Source: Mesostigma viride (Eukaryota; Streptophyta; Mesostigmatophyceae; Mesostigmatales; Mesostigmataceae). From it: a stretch of 64,000 bases of DNA. Position 1 is the stretch's first letter, and each line of letters opens with the position of its first letter. The position numbers and the translations under genes were made by a program. Under the pieces are notes generated by a model. It searched no databases. It saw only the letters and a list, made by a program, of their open reading frames with translations, and was not told where the DNA came from. The stretch covers positions 1-64,000 of the forward strand of contig RPFO01001928.1 in the NCBI GenBank assembly GCA_009746045.1, given 5' to 3'. Positions 1-9,176 of the stretch are shown here, in pieces.

Positions 1-252
1 GCGCAGGGTGGGGCGACTGCATGGGTGGCTTGAGTGCGCACAAGTGCAAGAGATGGAGACATGGGATATGCCAATGCCATATCATGTGAGCATACGTGGA
101 TGCCAGGTGACATGTGCCAGCGTTGGGGTCACTGCACCTTGATATGCTCGCTCGGCATATTCTCGACATGTATTATACGTAGGTATATTCATGCATGGTG
201 CGTGTTGGTAGCATTCAAATGGCTGTGTTATTAAGTGATGTGGCATGTATTG
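1..252. other. Flank of the LTR element, no gene recognised
   Basis: Unique-looking sequence left of the retrotransposon. Short open frames on both strands show no recognisable domain. The last bases before the element (TTCAC, 253-257) are the left copy of its target-site duplication. Confidence 0.5.
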
Positions 253-257
253 TTCAC

Positions 258-1101
258 TGTTACGGCCCAGACCTTTGTATGGGCGTAACAATGCCTTCAA
301 TAAATAAGTCGAAAGTCATTTGTTATTCGTTTGGGACTTTCGATAGCTCGCTTTCATAGTCCGCCGGACTTTAGGACTCAATTCGGGACTTTGTGTGTTT
401 ATTTGGTACTTTGTGTGTTCCGGACCAGTTATTTTAGGCCTAGCCAGAAGTAGGGGATCTTCTAGGGGCCGGACCGGCCCTAGACGTCATACAAAACCTA
501 TTGGGGCTTGACGGCAGTAATCTGGAAGATCGGCGCGCATGTCGGCGCGCCTGCACACCAACTTGCCAGCTTGGTAGCGCAGCTAGGTGAAATTGGTCTG
601 TGGACGATGAACTCTCTCTCTTTGGTTTGATGATTAATGAAACGAGTGTTGACTGACTCTTCAGACCAAGGGCACGTAATTTCCGGATTCAATTGCCTCT
701 GACATGCCGTGTTATTCTGATCAGACACTCCGCAAAGGTGAAAACCTTTGCGTTCAGTGCCGGGCCGCGGAAAACGCGGAAAACGCGATCTGCAAATGAA
801 TCCGAACCAATCGGGGGACTCTCGCACCAATTTTGCTGACTATAGGACGGACGTCTCCGGTTACCATGGGCATCGCCAATTACACCTACAGTCATGCGCA
901 AAAGTTCTCCTGCCGTGTTATATAGCTAGATTAATTAATCATGCTATAAGGCCTAGCTGAGGATAAACCGCTGCTCAGTTAGTCAATTTACTGCGATCTT
1001 TGCTTGCTATCGCGGTACGCGGATGCGCGGCTATGCCGGCTTATTAAACTGCACCTTATACTAGATTAGATCTTTCGCACCGTCCGGCTCGGGACGTAAC
1101 A
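258..1101 (+). repeat. 5' LTR (844 bp, with internal insertion)
   Basis: It matches the 3' LTR (10525-11161) from TGTTACGGCCCAG to GGGACGTAACA. It is 207 bp longer because a 195-bp element plus an 11-bp duplication sits at 705-921, with a few small indels. Without that insertion the LTR would be close to 637 bp. Promoter and polyadenylation signals must lie here, but I could not place a transcription start with confidence. Confidence 0.95.
705..921 (-). mobile_element. 195-bp non-autonomous insertion inside the 5' LTR
   Basis: Sequence 716-910 is absent from the 3' LTR and is flanked by an 11-bp direct repeat TGCCGTGTTAT (705-715, 911-921), a typical target-site duplication. The same sequence lies in the opposite orientation at 58589-58789. 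Near one end is a perfect 9-bp inverted repeat CGCAAAGGT/ACCTTTGCG with a 4-nt loop, and a GCG/TTTTCC-rich stretch follows it. The 58.6-kb copy contains a T-arm-like run GTTCGATTCC, so a tRNA-related SINE is possible, but no properly spaced A and B boxes are clear. It has no coding capacity. Confidence 0.8.
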
Positions 1102-1102
1102 C

Positions 1103-1116
1103 TGGATCGGAGGTAG
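1103..1116 (+). other. Putative primer-binding site
   Basis: One base after the 5' LTR the sequence reads TGGATCGGAGGTAG. The leading TGG complements the CCA end of a tRNA, as expected of a minus-strand primer site. The tRNA species was not identified. Confidence 0.6.
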
Positions 1117-1813
1117 TTCTAGAGGTTTTCCACAGGTGCTCGCGAAGAGCCCTTGTGTTTAAGCCGCTAGGTGCATTCTTAATAGCGCAGGGCCTGCGCA
1201 GGACCGGCCCAATATTTAGTGAGATAGAAAGCCGAGTTCGACCCGCCAGCCTGGGCAGCTGGCTGTGGTGAAAGGCGGCATCGTCTAGCTGAAAGGGCGG
1301 TCATAGTGTAGGGCTTAGAAGCATCACCTGTCGACTGGGCACCGACGGGGAGCTCGGCTCTGCACCACTACAAGGAATCGGCGCCACAAGCTAGGGAGGA
1401 AAGTCGGCTGCGCAACGCCAAGGTACGTTTTGTCATGCAGTATGTGGTAGTAGCTTGCAGCCAACCGCTTTGCTCCGACTCTCTTACCTGCAACGCGTAG
1501 GATGTGCGCCCATCCTTGTTGTTTTGTTTGTGAATTTGTCGTTTCTGTGACGTATTGTGACTAGCGTCCTGGCTGCGAAAGCTGTGGGCGCTGGTAGGGT
1601 GGTTTCCGTGGCTTCGTCCTTGCGAAAAGGCGGGCAGTTATCACGGAGGCTACCCTCTTGTATGGAATTAGGGGCGCGAAGCTCCTGATTTCTGTGATAG
1701 TGATTAGATTAGAGCCAGTTGGCATCCCACCCCTGTGACAGGTCACACACTAGAGGTAAAAAGGTTCCTTTCTCTTTTCTATCTCTGTCTGCTGGCAATA
1801 GACAACGTGTGTG
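1117..1813 (+). other. Retrotransposon leader
   Basis: About 700 bp between the primer-binding site and the first ORF. No recognisable protein is encoded on the plus strand. It probably holds the packaging signal and untranslated leader. Confidence 0.5.
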
Positions 1814-2236
1814 ATGGCTAATAGTAATAATAGAAATAATAATAGATATAATAATGGACTTGGGGGTTGGGATAGTGATGTATCTAGGCAACTTTACTAT
1901 GCTGTGGCACATGATGGAGGCACAGGGAAAGTAGGTATTTTCTATAGCTGGGTAGACTGCAAGAACTATATAGTGGATAGGCATAGGGCTATCTTTAAGG
2001 GATTCAAGACAGCATGGGAAGCAGATAGGTTTATCCAGGAATACATGACACGTCCAGTAGGCTTGCACGTAGAGGCACCACCTCAGGAGATTAGGACTCG
2101 CCCAATGCCTAGGGGCCGTAGCTGTGCACCCAATAGTGCAACAGTAGAGAGCAGGACGGGGGACACACAGGCTGTCACAGTCACGTTCAGCCAACTCACT
2201 GTCAGCACCCCACCTAGGCAGCCACCTAGTTTCTAG
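1814..2236 (+). CDS. Retrotransposon ORF with RNase H1-type hybrid-binding (viroplasmin-like) domain
   Basis: A 140-residue ORF starting at ATG 1814 (a GTG precedes it), located between the leader and gag. After an Asn-rich N-terminus, residues about 27-80 read YYAVA, then GIFYSW with a following Cys, then FKGFKT, EADRFI. These are the hallmarks of the small N-terminal domain of eukaryotic RNase H1, also found in caulimovirus protein VI (Pfam Cauli_VI/viroplasmin), which binds RNA/DNA hybrids. The conserved aromatic (SW) and the FKxF stretch are present. The C-terminal half is Pro/Thr-rich and unassigned. No RNase H catalytic domain follows; the element's RNase H is in pol. A role at the RNA/DNA hybrid during reverse transcription is inferred. 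Such a separate ORF is not a standard part of Ty3/gypsy elements. Confidence 0.85.
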   Translation: MANSNNRNNNRYNNGLGGWDSDVSRQLYYAVAHDGGTGKVGIFYSWVDCKNYIVDRHRAIFKGFKTAWEADRFIQEYMTRPVGLHVEAPPQEIRTRPMPRGRSCAPNSATVESRTGDTQAVTVTFSQLTVSTPPRQPPSF

Positions 2237-2395
2237 AGGAGTAGAGTACTAATTATAGCTTACTATATAATAGCTACATTAGCAGTATAACGTAGGGCAG
2301 TCGCTTGGTTGATTGCTTGTGGGCATGTGCATGGCATTTTCCTCCTTCTTCCTCTCTCCTTCCTTCCTTCTCTTGTGGATGTGGTACTGGTAAAC

Positions 2396-4573
2396 ATGCC
2401 GCGGGGTAAAAAGAAGGTACGCGGCACGACTAGGAGTCATTCCGAGGAGGGAGGTGCAGACTTGGATAGGCAGGGCAGCCCAGAGTACCAAGTACAGGAG
2501 GTATCACAACAGGGCTCGTCCTACCAGCAAGGCAGTCCTGTAGGTCACCCAGGTGAGCTGGCTAGTACCTCCCGTGAGCCGCGAAGGCCACGAGGAGCGG
2601 ATAGGATGGATAATAGCGAGGAATACCAGCCGCAGCGAATGCAGGCTGAGTATAACCAGCTGATGGAACGGGCAGGTGATGAGACCCGGCCCAGATCGAA
2701 TCCCACGAGTGCAGCCCAGCACCAGTCAGTGCAGCCGCAGCAACGCCCGCCCGGGCAGCCGCAGCAGCACCCAGTGCAGTCCCCACAGCAGCATTCGGAA
2801 CAGCAACAGCCGTTGTCGCAGCAGTGGCAGCAGCATCCAGTACAGCAGCAGCAGCCACCGCCGCCGCAGCAGCAACAGTGGCAGCAGCAGCCAGTACAGC
2901 AGCAGCAGCCACCGCCGCCGCCGCAGCAACAGTGGCAGCAGCCGCAGCAGCTTCCGCCGTTGCAGCAGCAGCAGCAGCCGCTAAGCCAGCCGACCGGGTC
3001 GCAGATGTATGGTCCGCTTAGTCAGAACGCGACCTATTATCACGCGCAACGTGCCCAACGATTACAACATCCCTGGGCGAGCGGTCGACGGGTTTCTTTT
3101 GGCAGTGACCTGCAGTCCAATGCGACATCGCTGTGGACCCAGGACGAGGCTAGGGTTCCACCGCCGGTATACGATGAGGCTGGGCCCGCGTCGTCCCATC
3201 CGGCGCGCAATGTCCCAGCAGCCGGACCTGCGCGGCCGAGCGTGTCGCATGGCAATAACCTCAACTTGAGTCGCATGGCACCCAGTGATCCTGGCTACGC
3301 GCATCCCTCGTCTGTCTGGCTACAACGCAGCGCGACTAGGTCAGCGCCTGCATCGGCAGATGACTCGTTGTCGATCTTTAATGTTCCGCCGTATCGCGCA
3401 GTGGGCGGACCTCGGGCCGACGCGTTTAAGGCGCCGCCCATGCCTGACTTTAAACCAGTGCCCAAGCTGCGCGCGACTATGAACCCTCGCGAGATCGACG
3501 AATGGACGCGTATGTGGGTACAGATCTACTGGGCGTGGTGCAACCACAATGGGTGGGAGCTAGCTACCGAGGTTCTTATCTCCTACGTCGTCACCAACTG
3601 CATGGATCCCTCAGTGGTCGGCATACTCAACTGTGAGAGTGTCGCGTCGCGCTTGTACCCTCGCACAGTAGAGGAGCTACTAGAGCGCATTGAGCGCAAG
3701 CTGGTGCCCCCTGACTGGAAGCTCCACGAGCGTCTGGCTTTTGCCAAGCTACGCCAAGGCACCACACCGTTCCGCGAGTTTCTGACAGAGTTTGAAGCAT
3801 TCTCGGCTCGCCTTGAGGACTTGACCTGGACCGAATATAGGTCGCGGTTCATTGAGGCGCTGAGTCCGGAGCTCCTAGATGAGGTGCTAAAGCGCTTTGC
3901 TGAGATACCGTGGGAGCAGTGGGATGTGATCGAGATCCAGCAGTACCTTCTAAAGGTGTCAGATGTGCTCGCACGCCGCCGCGCAGCGGTCACCTATCGG
4001 CATGCTGGTGCTGCACCGCGTCGCGTCCACTTCACTACGGTGGACCAAGATGGGTCCTCTGAGGACATTATCGACCACGAGCAGGAGGACGGCGAGTATG
4101 AAGCGCCCCAGGTCAATGCAATCGATGCGTCCAAGGCGCGATGCTTCCGGTGCGGCGAGGTCGGTCATCTCAAGAAGGACTGCACGCGACCACCACGGGA
4201 TCGCGATCGTGGCGACGAGCAGACGTCACCCCGTTTCTCCGGGCCTGCCTTCGGTAAGCGCCCGGAACAAGCACGGCGCCCAGACCGGCCTCGCAACGCG
4301 GGCGAGCGCGCAGCCAAGTTGCAGGACGCCCGGCAGCGTCCCACGCAGCACCAGACGCCCCGCGCTACGGGTCCTTCGTTCCAGCGGGTGAACCGCGAGT
4401 TGAATGAGTTGTTCTCACAGCAACAGGACTCGGGTAATGGCGCCTCGGGGGTTATGGATGGCAAGGCGGTCGCCGGCTATGGGCATGGCGACGAGGAGGA
4501 TGAGGTAGAGGGGGAAGAGTGGACCGGGCGGTCGAACGAGGCGGTCTCCCGGCCCTCCGTTCCTCGTGCGTAG
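2396..4573 (+). CDS. gag: Gag polyprotein
   Basis: I chose ATG 2396 (context AAACATGCC), giving 725 residues. The frame is open further upstream to 2309, but that stretch is pyrimidine-rich and looks like leader. The N-terminal third is low complexity, with a long Gln/Pro run from CAG/CCG repeats (about 2740-2990). The middle part around 3440-3990 has the helical, Trp-rich character of a retrotransposon capsid. A single CCHC zinc knuckle, CFRCGEVGHLKKDC, lies near 4140-4185 and would bind nucleic acid. An Arg-rich tail follows. The stop at 4571-4573 overlaps the pol frame. Confidence 0.93.
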   Translation: MPRGKKKVRGTTRSHSEEGGADLDRQGSPEYQVQEVSQQGSSYQQGSPVGHPGELASTSREPRRPRGADRMDNSEEYQPQRMQAEYNQLMERAGDETRPRSNPTSAAQHQSVQPQQRPPGQPQQHPVQSPQQHSEQQQPLSQQWQQHPVQQQQPPPPQQQQWQQQPVQQQQPPPPPQQQWQQPQQLPPLQQQQQPLSQPTGSQMYGPLSQNATYYHAQRAQRLQHPWASGRRVSFGSDLQSNATSLWTQDEARVPPPVYDEAGPASSHPARNVPAAGPARPSVSHGNNLNLSRMAPSDPGYAHPSSVWLQRSATRSAPASADDSLSIFNVPPYRAVGGPRADAFKAPPMPDFKPVPKLRATMNPREIDEWTRMWVQIYWAWCNHNGWELATEVLISYVVTNCMDPSVVGILNCESVASRLYPRTVEELLERIERKLVPPDWKLHERLAFAKLRQGTTPFREFLTEFEAFSARLEDLTWTEYRSRFIEALSPELLDEVLKRFAEIPWEQWDVIEIQQYLLKVSDVLARRRAAVTYRHAGAAPRRVHFTTVDQDGSSEDIIDHEQEDGEYEAPQVNAIDASKARCFRCGEVGHLKKDCTRPPRDRDRGDEQTSPRFSGPAFGKRPEQARRPDRPRNAGERAAKLQDARQRPTQHQTPRATGPSFQRVNRELNELFSQQQDSGNGASGVMDGKAVAGYGHGDEEDEVEGEEWTGRSNEAVSRPSVPRA

Positions 4574-7500
4574 TGTCCCTGCCTACACGGATAGAGGTAG
4601 ATGTAGGACAGGTAGATAAGATAGCGCAAGTCAATAACGTCGGGCAGATAGACAGCTTAGATAAGGACACCCCGTTGGTAGCGAATACCAGCGTGGGCGC
4701 AGAATCAGTCGTTACAGTAGATAGTCGCACCCCGCTTGTAGCGAATACAAGTGCGGATGCATCCTTGGGCGAGACTTCTGCTCCAAACACGCAGCCGGCC
4801 ACGGGTAGCGCAGCGAGCTCCGACCAGCCTACGCGCGCAACTCCGGCTGGTACCCGCAACTTGCTCCTGTTTAGGGGAGGTCTGGCTGTACCGGGATCAG
4901 CATTAGACCCCTACCTCAAGGACAAGACCGTCATGGACGTGCAGTTCATGGTGGACACGGGTGCGTCTACGTCGTTCATCAACGAGGCATTGGCGCGTCG
5001 CGCAGGATACGACATCCGGCCACATGCGACAGTGGTGAATGTGACCTATTCAGATGGTCGCAAGAGCCCCTCGCCTGGTCGGGTTGATATCAAGGCTGTG
5101 ATTCAAGGCATCCCTGTGGAGCTCACAGCCACGGTCGCACCGCTGGGAGCTGCCGACATCATCATCGGCATCGACTGGCTGGACGCGCAGGATGTGGACA
5201 TTAGCATTCGGCGTCGCGTGGTGTGGTTCCCTGACGGTTCCTTTTGGAGCCCTGTCAGCGAATACCAAGTGCAGGGCCCCGACGTGCATAACATCACGCA
5301 CGAGCGGGAAGTCACCCAGCCCCGCAACGCCTCGCAGATCCTCATGAGCCTCAAGTCACTGGAGAGTAAGCTGCGTCGAGGCAAGGAGTACTACATGTAC
5401 CGTCTTGACCTCTCCAACATAGAGGTTCTCCTTAATGAGATCGGCGTGGGGTTTACACCCGAGGAGACGGAGCGTTATAACGCGGTTCTAGCGCGACGGG
5501 AGAAGCTCTTTGACGAAAGCAAGCAGGAGTTTCCCCCGCACCGCTCAGTGCTCCACCGCATCCAGGTGAAGGAGGGCTATGGTCCCACGTCCTCCCCCAT
5601 GTACCGCATGGGTCCAGTTGAGCTGGTGGAGCTGAAGAAGATCTTGATGGCGCTCTTGGAGCGGGGTCTCATCGAGCCTAGCAATAGCCCCTTCTCGGCT
5701 GGTGTGCTACTGGTCCCTAAGCCTGGGGGCAAGTGGCGGCTCGTCACGGACTACCGGAAGCTCAATGCTATCACGGTAAAGTCCAAGTACCCCCTTCCGC
5801 GCATCGACGATATCTTCAACCGCGTCCAAGGAGCCACGTGCTTTACAGTCCTAGACTGCGCGGATGGCTTCTGGCAGCTTCGCATCGCCCCGGAGGATTG
5901 TCACAAGACGGCGTTCAACACGCCCTTTGGGCATTACCAGTTTCGGGTGGCCGCGATGGGTTTGTGCAATTCCCCCGCGAGCTTCCAGATGCTCATGAAC
6001 GACATCCTCCGCCCTGTCATGGGAACCGCGCATCTTCCGCAGGTTTCCCGTGACCTCAAGGACCCCAACAGGGGCGTGAAGCCCCCGTGGTCCTACAAGC
6101 GCACATGCGCTCTCGCGTACCTGGACGACATCCTCGTGTACTCCAAGACTTTCGAGGATCACTTAGAGGACGTCGACACAGTGTTGCGCATTATGGAAGA
6201 GGAGCATCTTTCGGTCCGCAAGGCCAAGGTCCGCGCTGGACGCAGCGTGCCCTTTTTGGGTCACACCCTCTCTGCCGCTGGCGTCGCGACGGACCCCGCA
6301 AAGATTGCTTCCATCCAACAGTGGCCGACCCCGACCGACGTCAAGGGTGTGCGCAGCTTTTTGGGTATCGCGTCATACTACCGACGCTTTATCCCCCGCT
6401 TCGCGACAATAGCTGCCCCCATCAACGCCCTCCTCAAGAAGGGTGTTCCCTTTGTCTGGTCGGAACCGTGCCAGCAGGCCTTCGAGGCCCTCAAGCACAG
6501 CTTGACCACAGCACCCGTGCTCGCTATCCCGGATCCGTCAAGGCCCTTTGTGGTGGCCACGGACGCGAGCAAGGTTGCGATTGGCGGCGTCCTCCTGCAG
6601 GACCAGGGTCAGGGGTTACAGCCGGTTGAGTATATCTCCCGCACCATGATCCCCGCCGAGCGTAACTACCCGGTGCATCAGCAGGAGCTTCTTGCTGTGG
6701 TCTACTGCTGTCACACTTGGCGCCATCATCTTCTCGGGGCTCAGTTTGACGTTGCGATTAGCGAGCAGGGGGACCTTGATCCCCACCGGCTGATCATCCA
6801 CACGGACCATCGGCCCCTCACGCATCTGCTCGCCCAACCTAACTTGACGCCCCGTCAGGCGCGGTGGATGGAGTACTTGTCTCAGTTTGCCCCTTTCAAA
6901 ATTCAGTACGTGAAGGGTGCAGAGAATGTGGTCCCGGACGCCCTTTCTCGGCGGGCGGACTACGCAGATTTTTATGAGACTATGGACGTACTTCACACCA
7001 CATGTGGCTCCGCGCAGGAGCCTGGCTCGCCTTGTGGCGACCCAGGGTCGCCGCACAGTCGCTATCTGTTCCACACCGGTCGCACGACCCAGGACGACCT
7101 GTCTCCCGACTGGGAGGCCGCGCGCGAGGACGTGCGCGCCCCCGGGGAAAGGGAGGGGTCCCGGTCACGAGTGCCACTCAGCCACGTGGTACCGGCTCAG
7201 GGAATTTTTCACCTGCAGCGCATCGGGCCCCCTACCATTTTTTCGGAGTACGTGCACCAAACCCTTGAGGAGGAGGCGGACACGTACACGATCACTTCTG
7301 TCCTGGAGACGTTGATTAGTCGGTTCACTGTCACGGAGCCCGCGGCCTTAGAGGCAATCAGGTCGCACCCCAAGCAGATGGGCAAGCTCCCGTGCAAGTT
7401 CCAGGACGGGCGACTCTATGTCATGGTGAGGCCAGACTGCTGGCGCCTGTACGTCCCGGAGTTATGTCGAGCGGCTCTGCTCCATGAGCTCCATGACTCT

Positions 7501-8829
7501 CTCGCCGGTGGCCACCAAGGGATCCACCGCTTGCTGCCACGGGCCAGAAAGAACTTCTATTGGCCAGGCATGCGAGAGTACATTGAGACGTACGTGCGCG
7601 AGTGTCCATCATGTCAGATCATGAAGTCCCGCAATACGGGCTCACAGGCGGTCCCCCAGACCCTACCAGACCCGATGGGCCCTTGGGATTCCCTGATGAT
7701 GGATTTTGTTGGCCCCTTCCGGAAGACCAAGAATGGCAACAGCATGATTCTGGTTTTCCTGGACCGTTTGACGCGCATGTGTCACCTGGCACCATGTCCG
7801 GCCGAGCTCACGGCCGAGGCTTGCGCTAAGCTATACCTTCACCACGTGTTCAGGTACCACGGACTCAGCCGGCAATTCATATCGGACCGAGACAAGCTGT
7901 TCACGGCCCGCTTCTGGCAGGAGTTCTTTGAATGCCTGGGCACCAAGGTGTCGCTGGGGACAGCATATCACAGCTCGTCCTCCCACCTGGTGGAGAGGCT
8001 GAACCGCACAGTGCAAGAGACCATGCGCCACTACACCGACGCGGTGGGAAGCAACTGGGAAGAGTTCTTGGGTTTGGTGGAGTTCTCCCTGAATAACGCC
8101 CCCCAGGCAGCTCATGGCTTCACACCATTCTTCCTCAACACGGGCAGGCATCCGCTCACGCCGACTGACCTTCTCACAAGCCCAGCCTTAGCTGAAAAGT
8201 CGGTCCGGCGAGACACCCTCGAAGGGGTGGAGAGGCTGCTGGTCCAGATGCGCCAGGCCCATGACAGTGCGGTCAAGGGCTACCGGGCCGCCGCAGAGCG
8301 CTACATGGCGAGGACTGCTGGCCGCCTAGATGCGCGCACGCCGGCCATCGAGGTGGGCGACTGGGTACTGGTGGAAGGCCCCCGCCTAGGACGTTTCTCT
8401 GAGAAGGTAGAGGGTGAGCTCAAGACAAAGCTCCGTCCTATGTTCCTGGGGCCACACAAGGTTCTGGAGAAGCTCGGAGATGTGATGTTCAAGGTGGACA
8501 TCCCGAGCTCCTGGAACACTTCCTCCAACTTCCATCGAGACCAGCTCAAGTTATACCACCAGAACTCCATCCAAGGTCGGCTCAACCCGCCGGCCCCTGT
8601 CGAGTACAACCCCGAGACTGGAGAACAGGAAGACGAGGTGGCCGAGATCGTGGACCACCGGGACATCAAGCGTGGGAGAGGTAGACAGCGACAGTATCGC
8701 GTACGGTGGCGTTTTGCTCAGCATGATTACGAGGATTCGTGGCGAACCGAGAATGAGCTAGAAGGGTGTGAACGTCTGCTTCGCGAGTATAAGGCCAGCA
8801 TGCCCTCCACTAGGCTACCGCGAAGGTAG
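4504..8829 (+). CDS. pol: Pol polyprotein with C-terminal chromodomain
   Basis: The frame opens after a stop at 4501-4503 and lies -1 to gag, overlapping it by 70 nt. There is no independent ATG near the start, so it is probably made by frameshifting in or near the G-run at 4510-4514; a canonical slippery heptamer is not evident. Domains in order: aspartic protease (VDTGAS near 4952); reverse transcriptase with YLDD near 6120; RNase H with ATDAS near 6560 and HTDHRP near 6800; integrase HHCC zinc domain at about 7480-7610; the DDE core with D in MMDFVGP near 7700, D in SDRDKLF near 7890 and E in LVERLNR near 7990; and a chromodomain at about 8640-8790 (YRVRW, DSW, EYKAS). The chromodomain places it among chromoviruses and would guide integration to modified histones. 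No stop or frameshift interrupts the frame. Confidence 0.96.
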   Translation, partial: GRGGRVDRAVERGGLPALRSSCVVSLPTRIEVDVGQVDKIAQVNNVGQIDSLDKDTPLVANTSVGAESVVTVDSRTPLVANTSADASLGETSAPNTQPATGSAASSDQPTRATPAGTRNLLLFRGGLAVPGSALDPYLKDKTVMDVQFMVDTGASTSFINEALARRAGYDIRPHATVVNVTYSDGRKSPSPGRVDIKAVIQGIPVELTATVAPLGAADIIIGIDWLDAQDVDISIRRRVVWFPDGSFWSPVSEYQVQGPDVHNITHEREVTQPRNASQILMSLKSLESKLRRGKEYYMYRLDLSNIEVLLNEIGVGFTPEETERYNAVLARREKLFDESKQEFPPHRSVLHRIQVKEGYGPTSSPMYRMGPVELVELKKILMALLERGLIEPSNSPFSAGVLLVPKPGGKWRLVTDYRKLNAITVKSKYPLPRIDDIFNRVQGATCFTVLDCADGFWQLRIAPEDCHKTAFNTPFGHYQFRVAAMGLCNSPASFQMLMNDILRPVMGTAHLPQVSRDLKDPNRGVKPPWSYKRTCALAYLDDILVYSKTFEDHLEDVDTVLRIMEEEHLSVRKAKVRAGRSVPFLGHTLSAAGVATDPAKIASIQQWPTPTDVKGVRSFLGIASYYRRFIPRFATIAAPINALLKKGVPFVWSEPCQQAFEALKHSLTTAPVLAIPDPSRPFVVATDASKVAIGGVLLQDQGQGLQPVEYISRTMIPAERNYPVHQQELLAVVYCCHTWRHHLLGAQFDVAISEQGDLDPHRLIIHTDHRPLTHLLAQPNLTPRQARWMEYLSQFAPFKIQYVKGAENVVPDALSRRADYADFYETMDVLHTTCGSAQEPGSPCGDPGSPHSRYLFHTGRTTQDDLSPDWEAAREDVRAPGEREGSRSRVPLSHVVPAQGIFHLQRIGPPTIFSEYVHQTLEEEADTYTITSVLETLISRFTVTEPAALEAIRSHPKQMGKLPCKFQDGRLYVMVRPDCWRLYVPELCRAALLHELHDSLAGGHQGIHRLLPRARKNFYWPGMREYIETYVRECPSCQIMKSRNTGSQAVPQTLPDPMGPWDSLMMDFVGPFRKTKNGNSMILVFLDRLTRMCHLAPCPAELTAEACAKLYLHHVFRYHGLSRQFISDRDKLFTARFWQEFFECLGTKVSLGTAYHSSSSHLVERLNRTVQETMRHYTDAVGSNWEEFLGLVEFSLNNAPQAAHGFTPFFLNTGRHPLTPTDLLTSPALAEKSVRRDTLEGVERLLVQMRQAHDSAVKGYRAAAERYMARTAGRLDARTPAIEVGDWVLVEGPRLGRFSEKVEGELKTKLRPMFLGPHKVLEKLGDVMFKVDIPSSWNTSSNFHRDQLKLYHQNSIQGRLNPPAPVEYNPETGEQEDEVAEIVDHRDIKRGRGRQRQYRVRWRFAQHDYEDSWRTENELEGCERLLREYKASMPSTRLPRR

Positions 8830-9176
8830 TAGTGGTGGGGGCGCTATGACAACGGGCTTGATCACGTGTAGCCAGGATGCCGCGAAGGCACTTGTGTTAT
8901 TCACGTCGATGTGTACGCACCATCGTGGTAATTGGGTCGAAAGCATCCCCAACGCCATGTGCAAGCAGGGCCGACTCGGCGAACGGGCGGTTCTGTCACA
9001 CCTGTGGTGACACCGATCTAGCAACAGGACGGTGATGCCGTGCGAACCATTCGGACTCAGGGCACGGGCGGAATGACGGTTCTTGTCGGGACGGGACCGA
9101 CCCGGCGAACGGGCGGCTCGACCGACCTGACTAAGCTCGATTCCGAGGATATCGAGCGCAACCAGAAACGCCCCAA

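Noticed and set aside
2740-2990. CAG-repeat gene unrelated to the transposon
   Set aside because: It is the Gln/Pro-rich part of gag in a continuous frame with the zinc knuckle.
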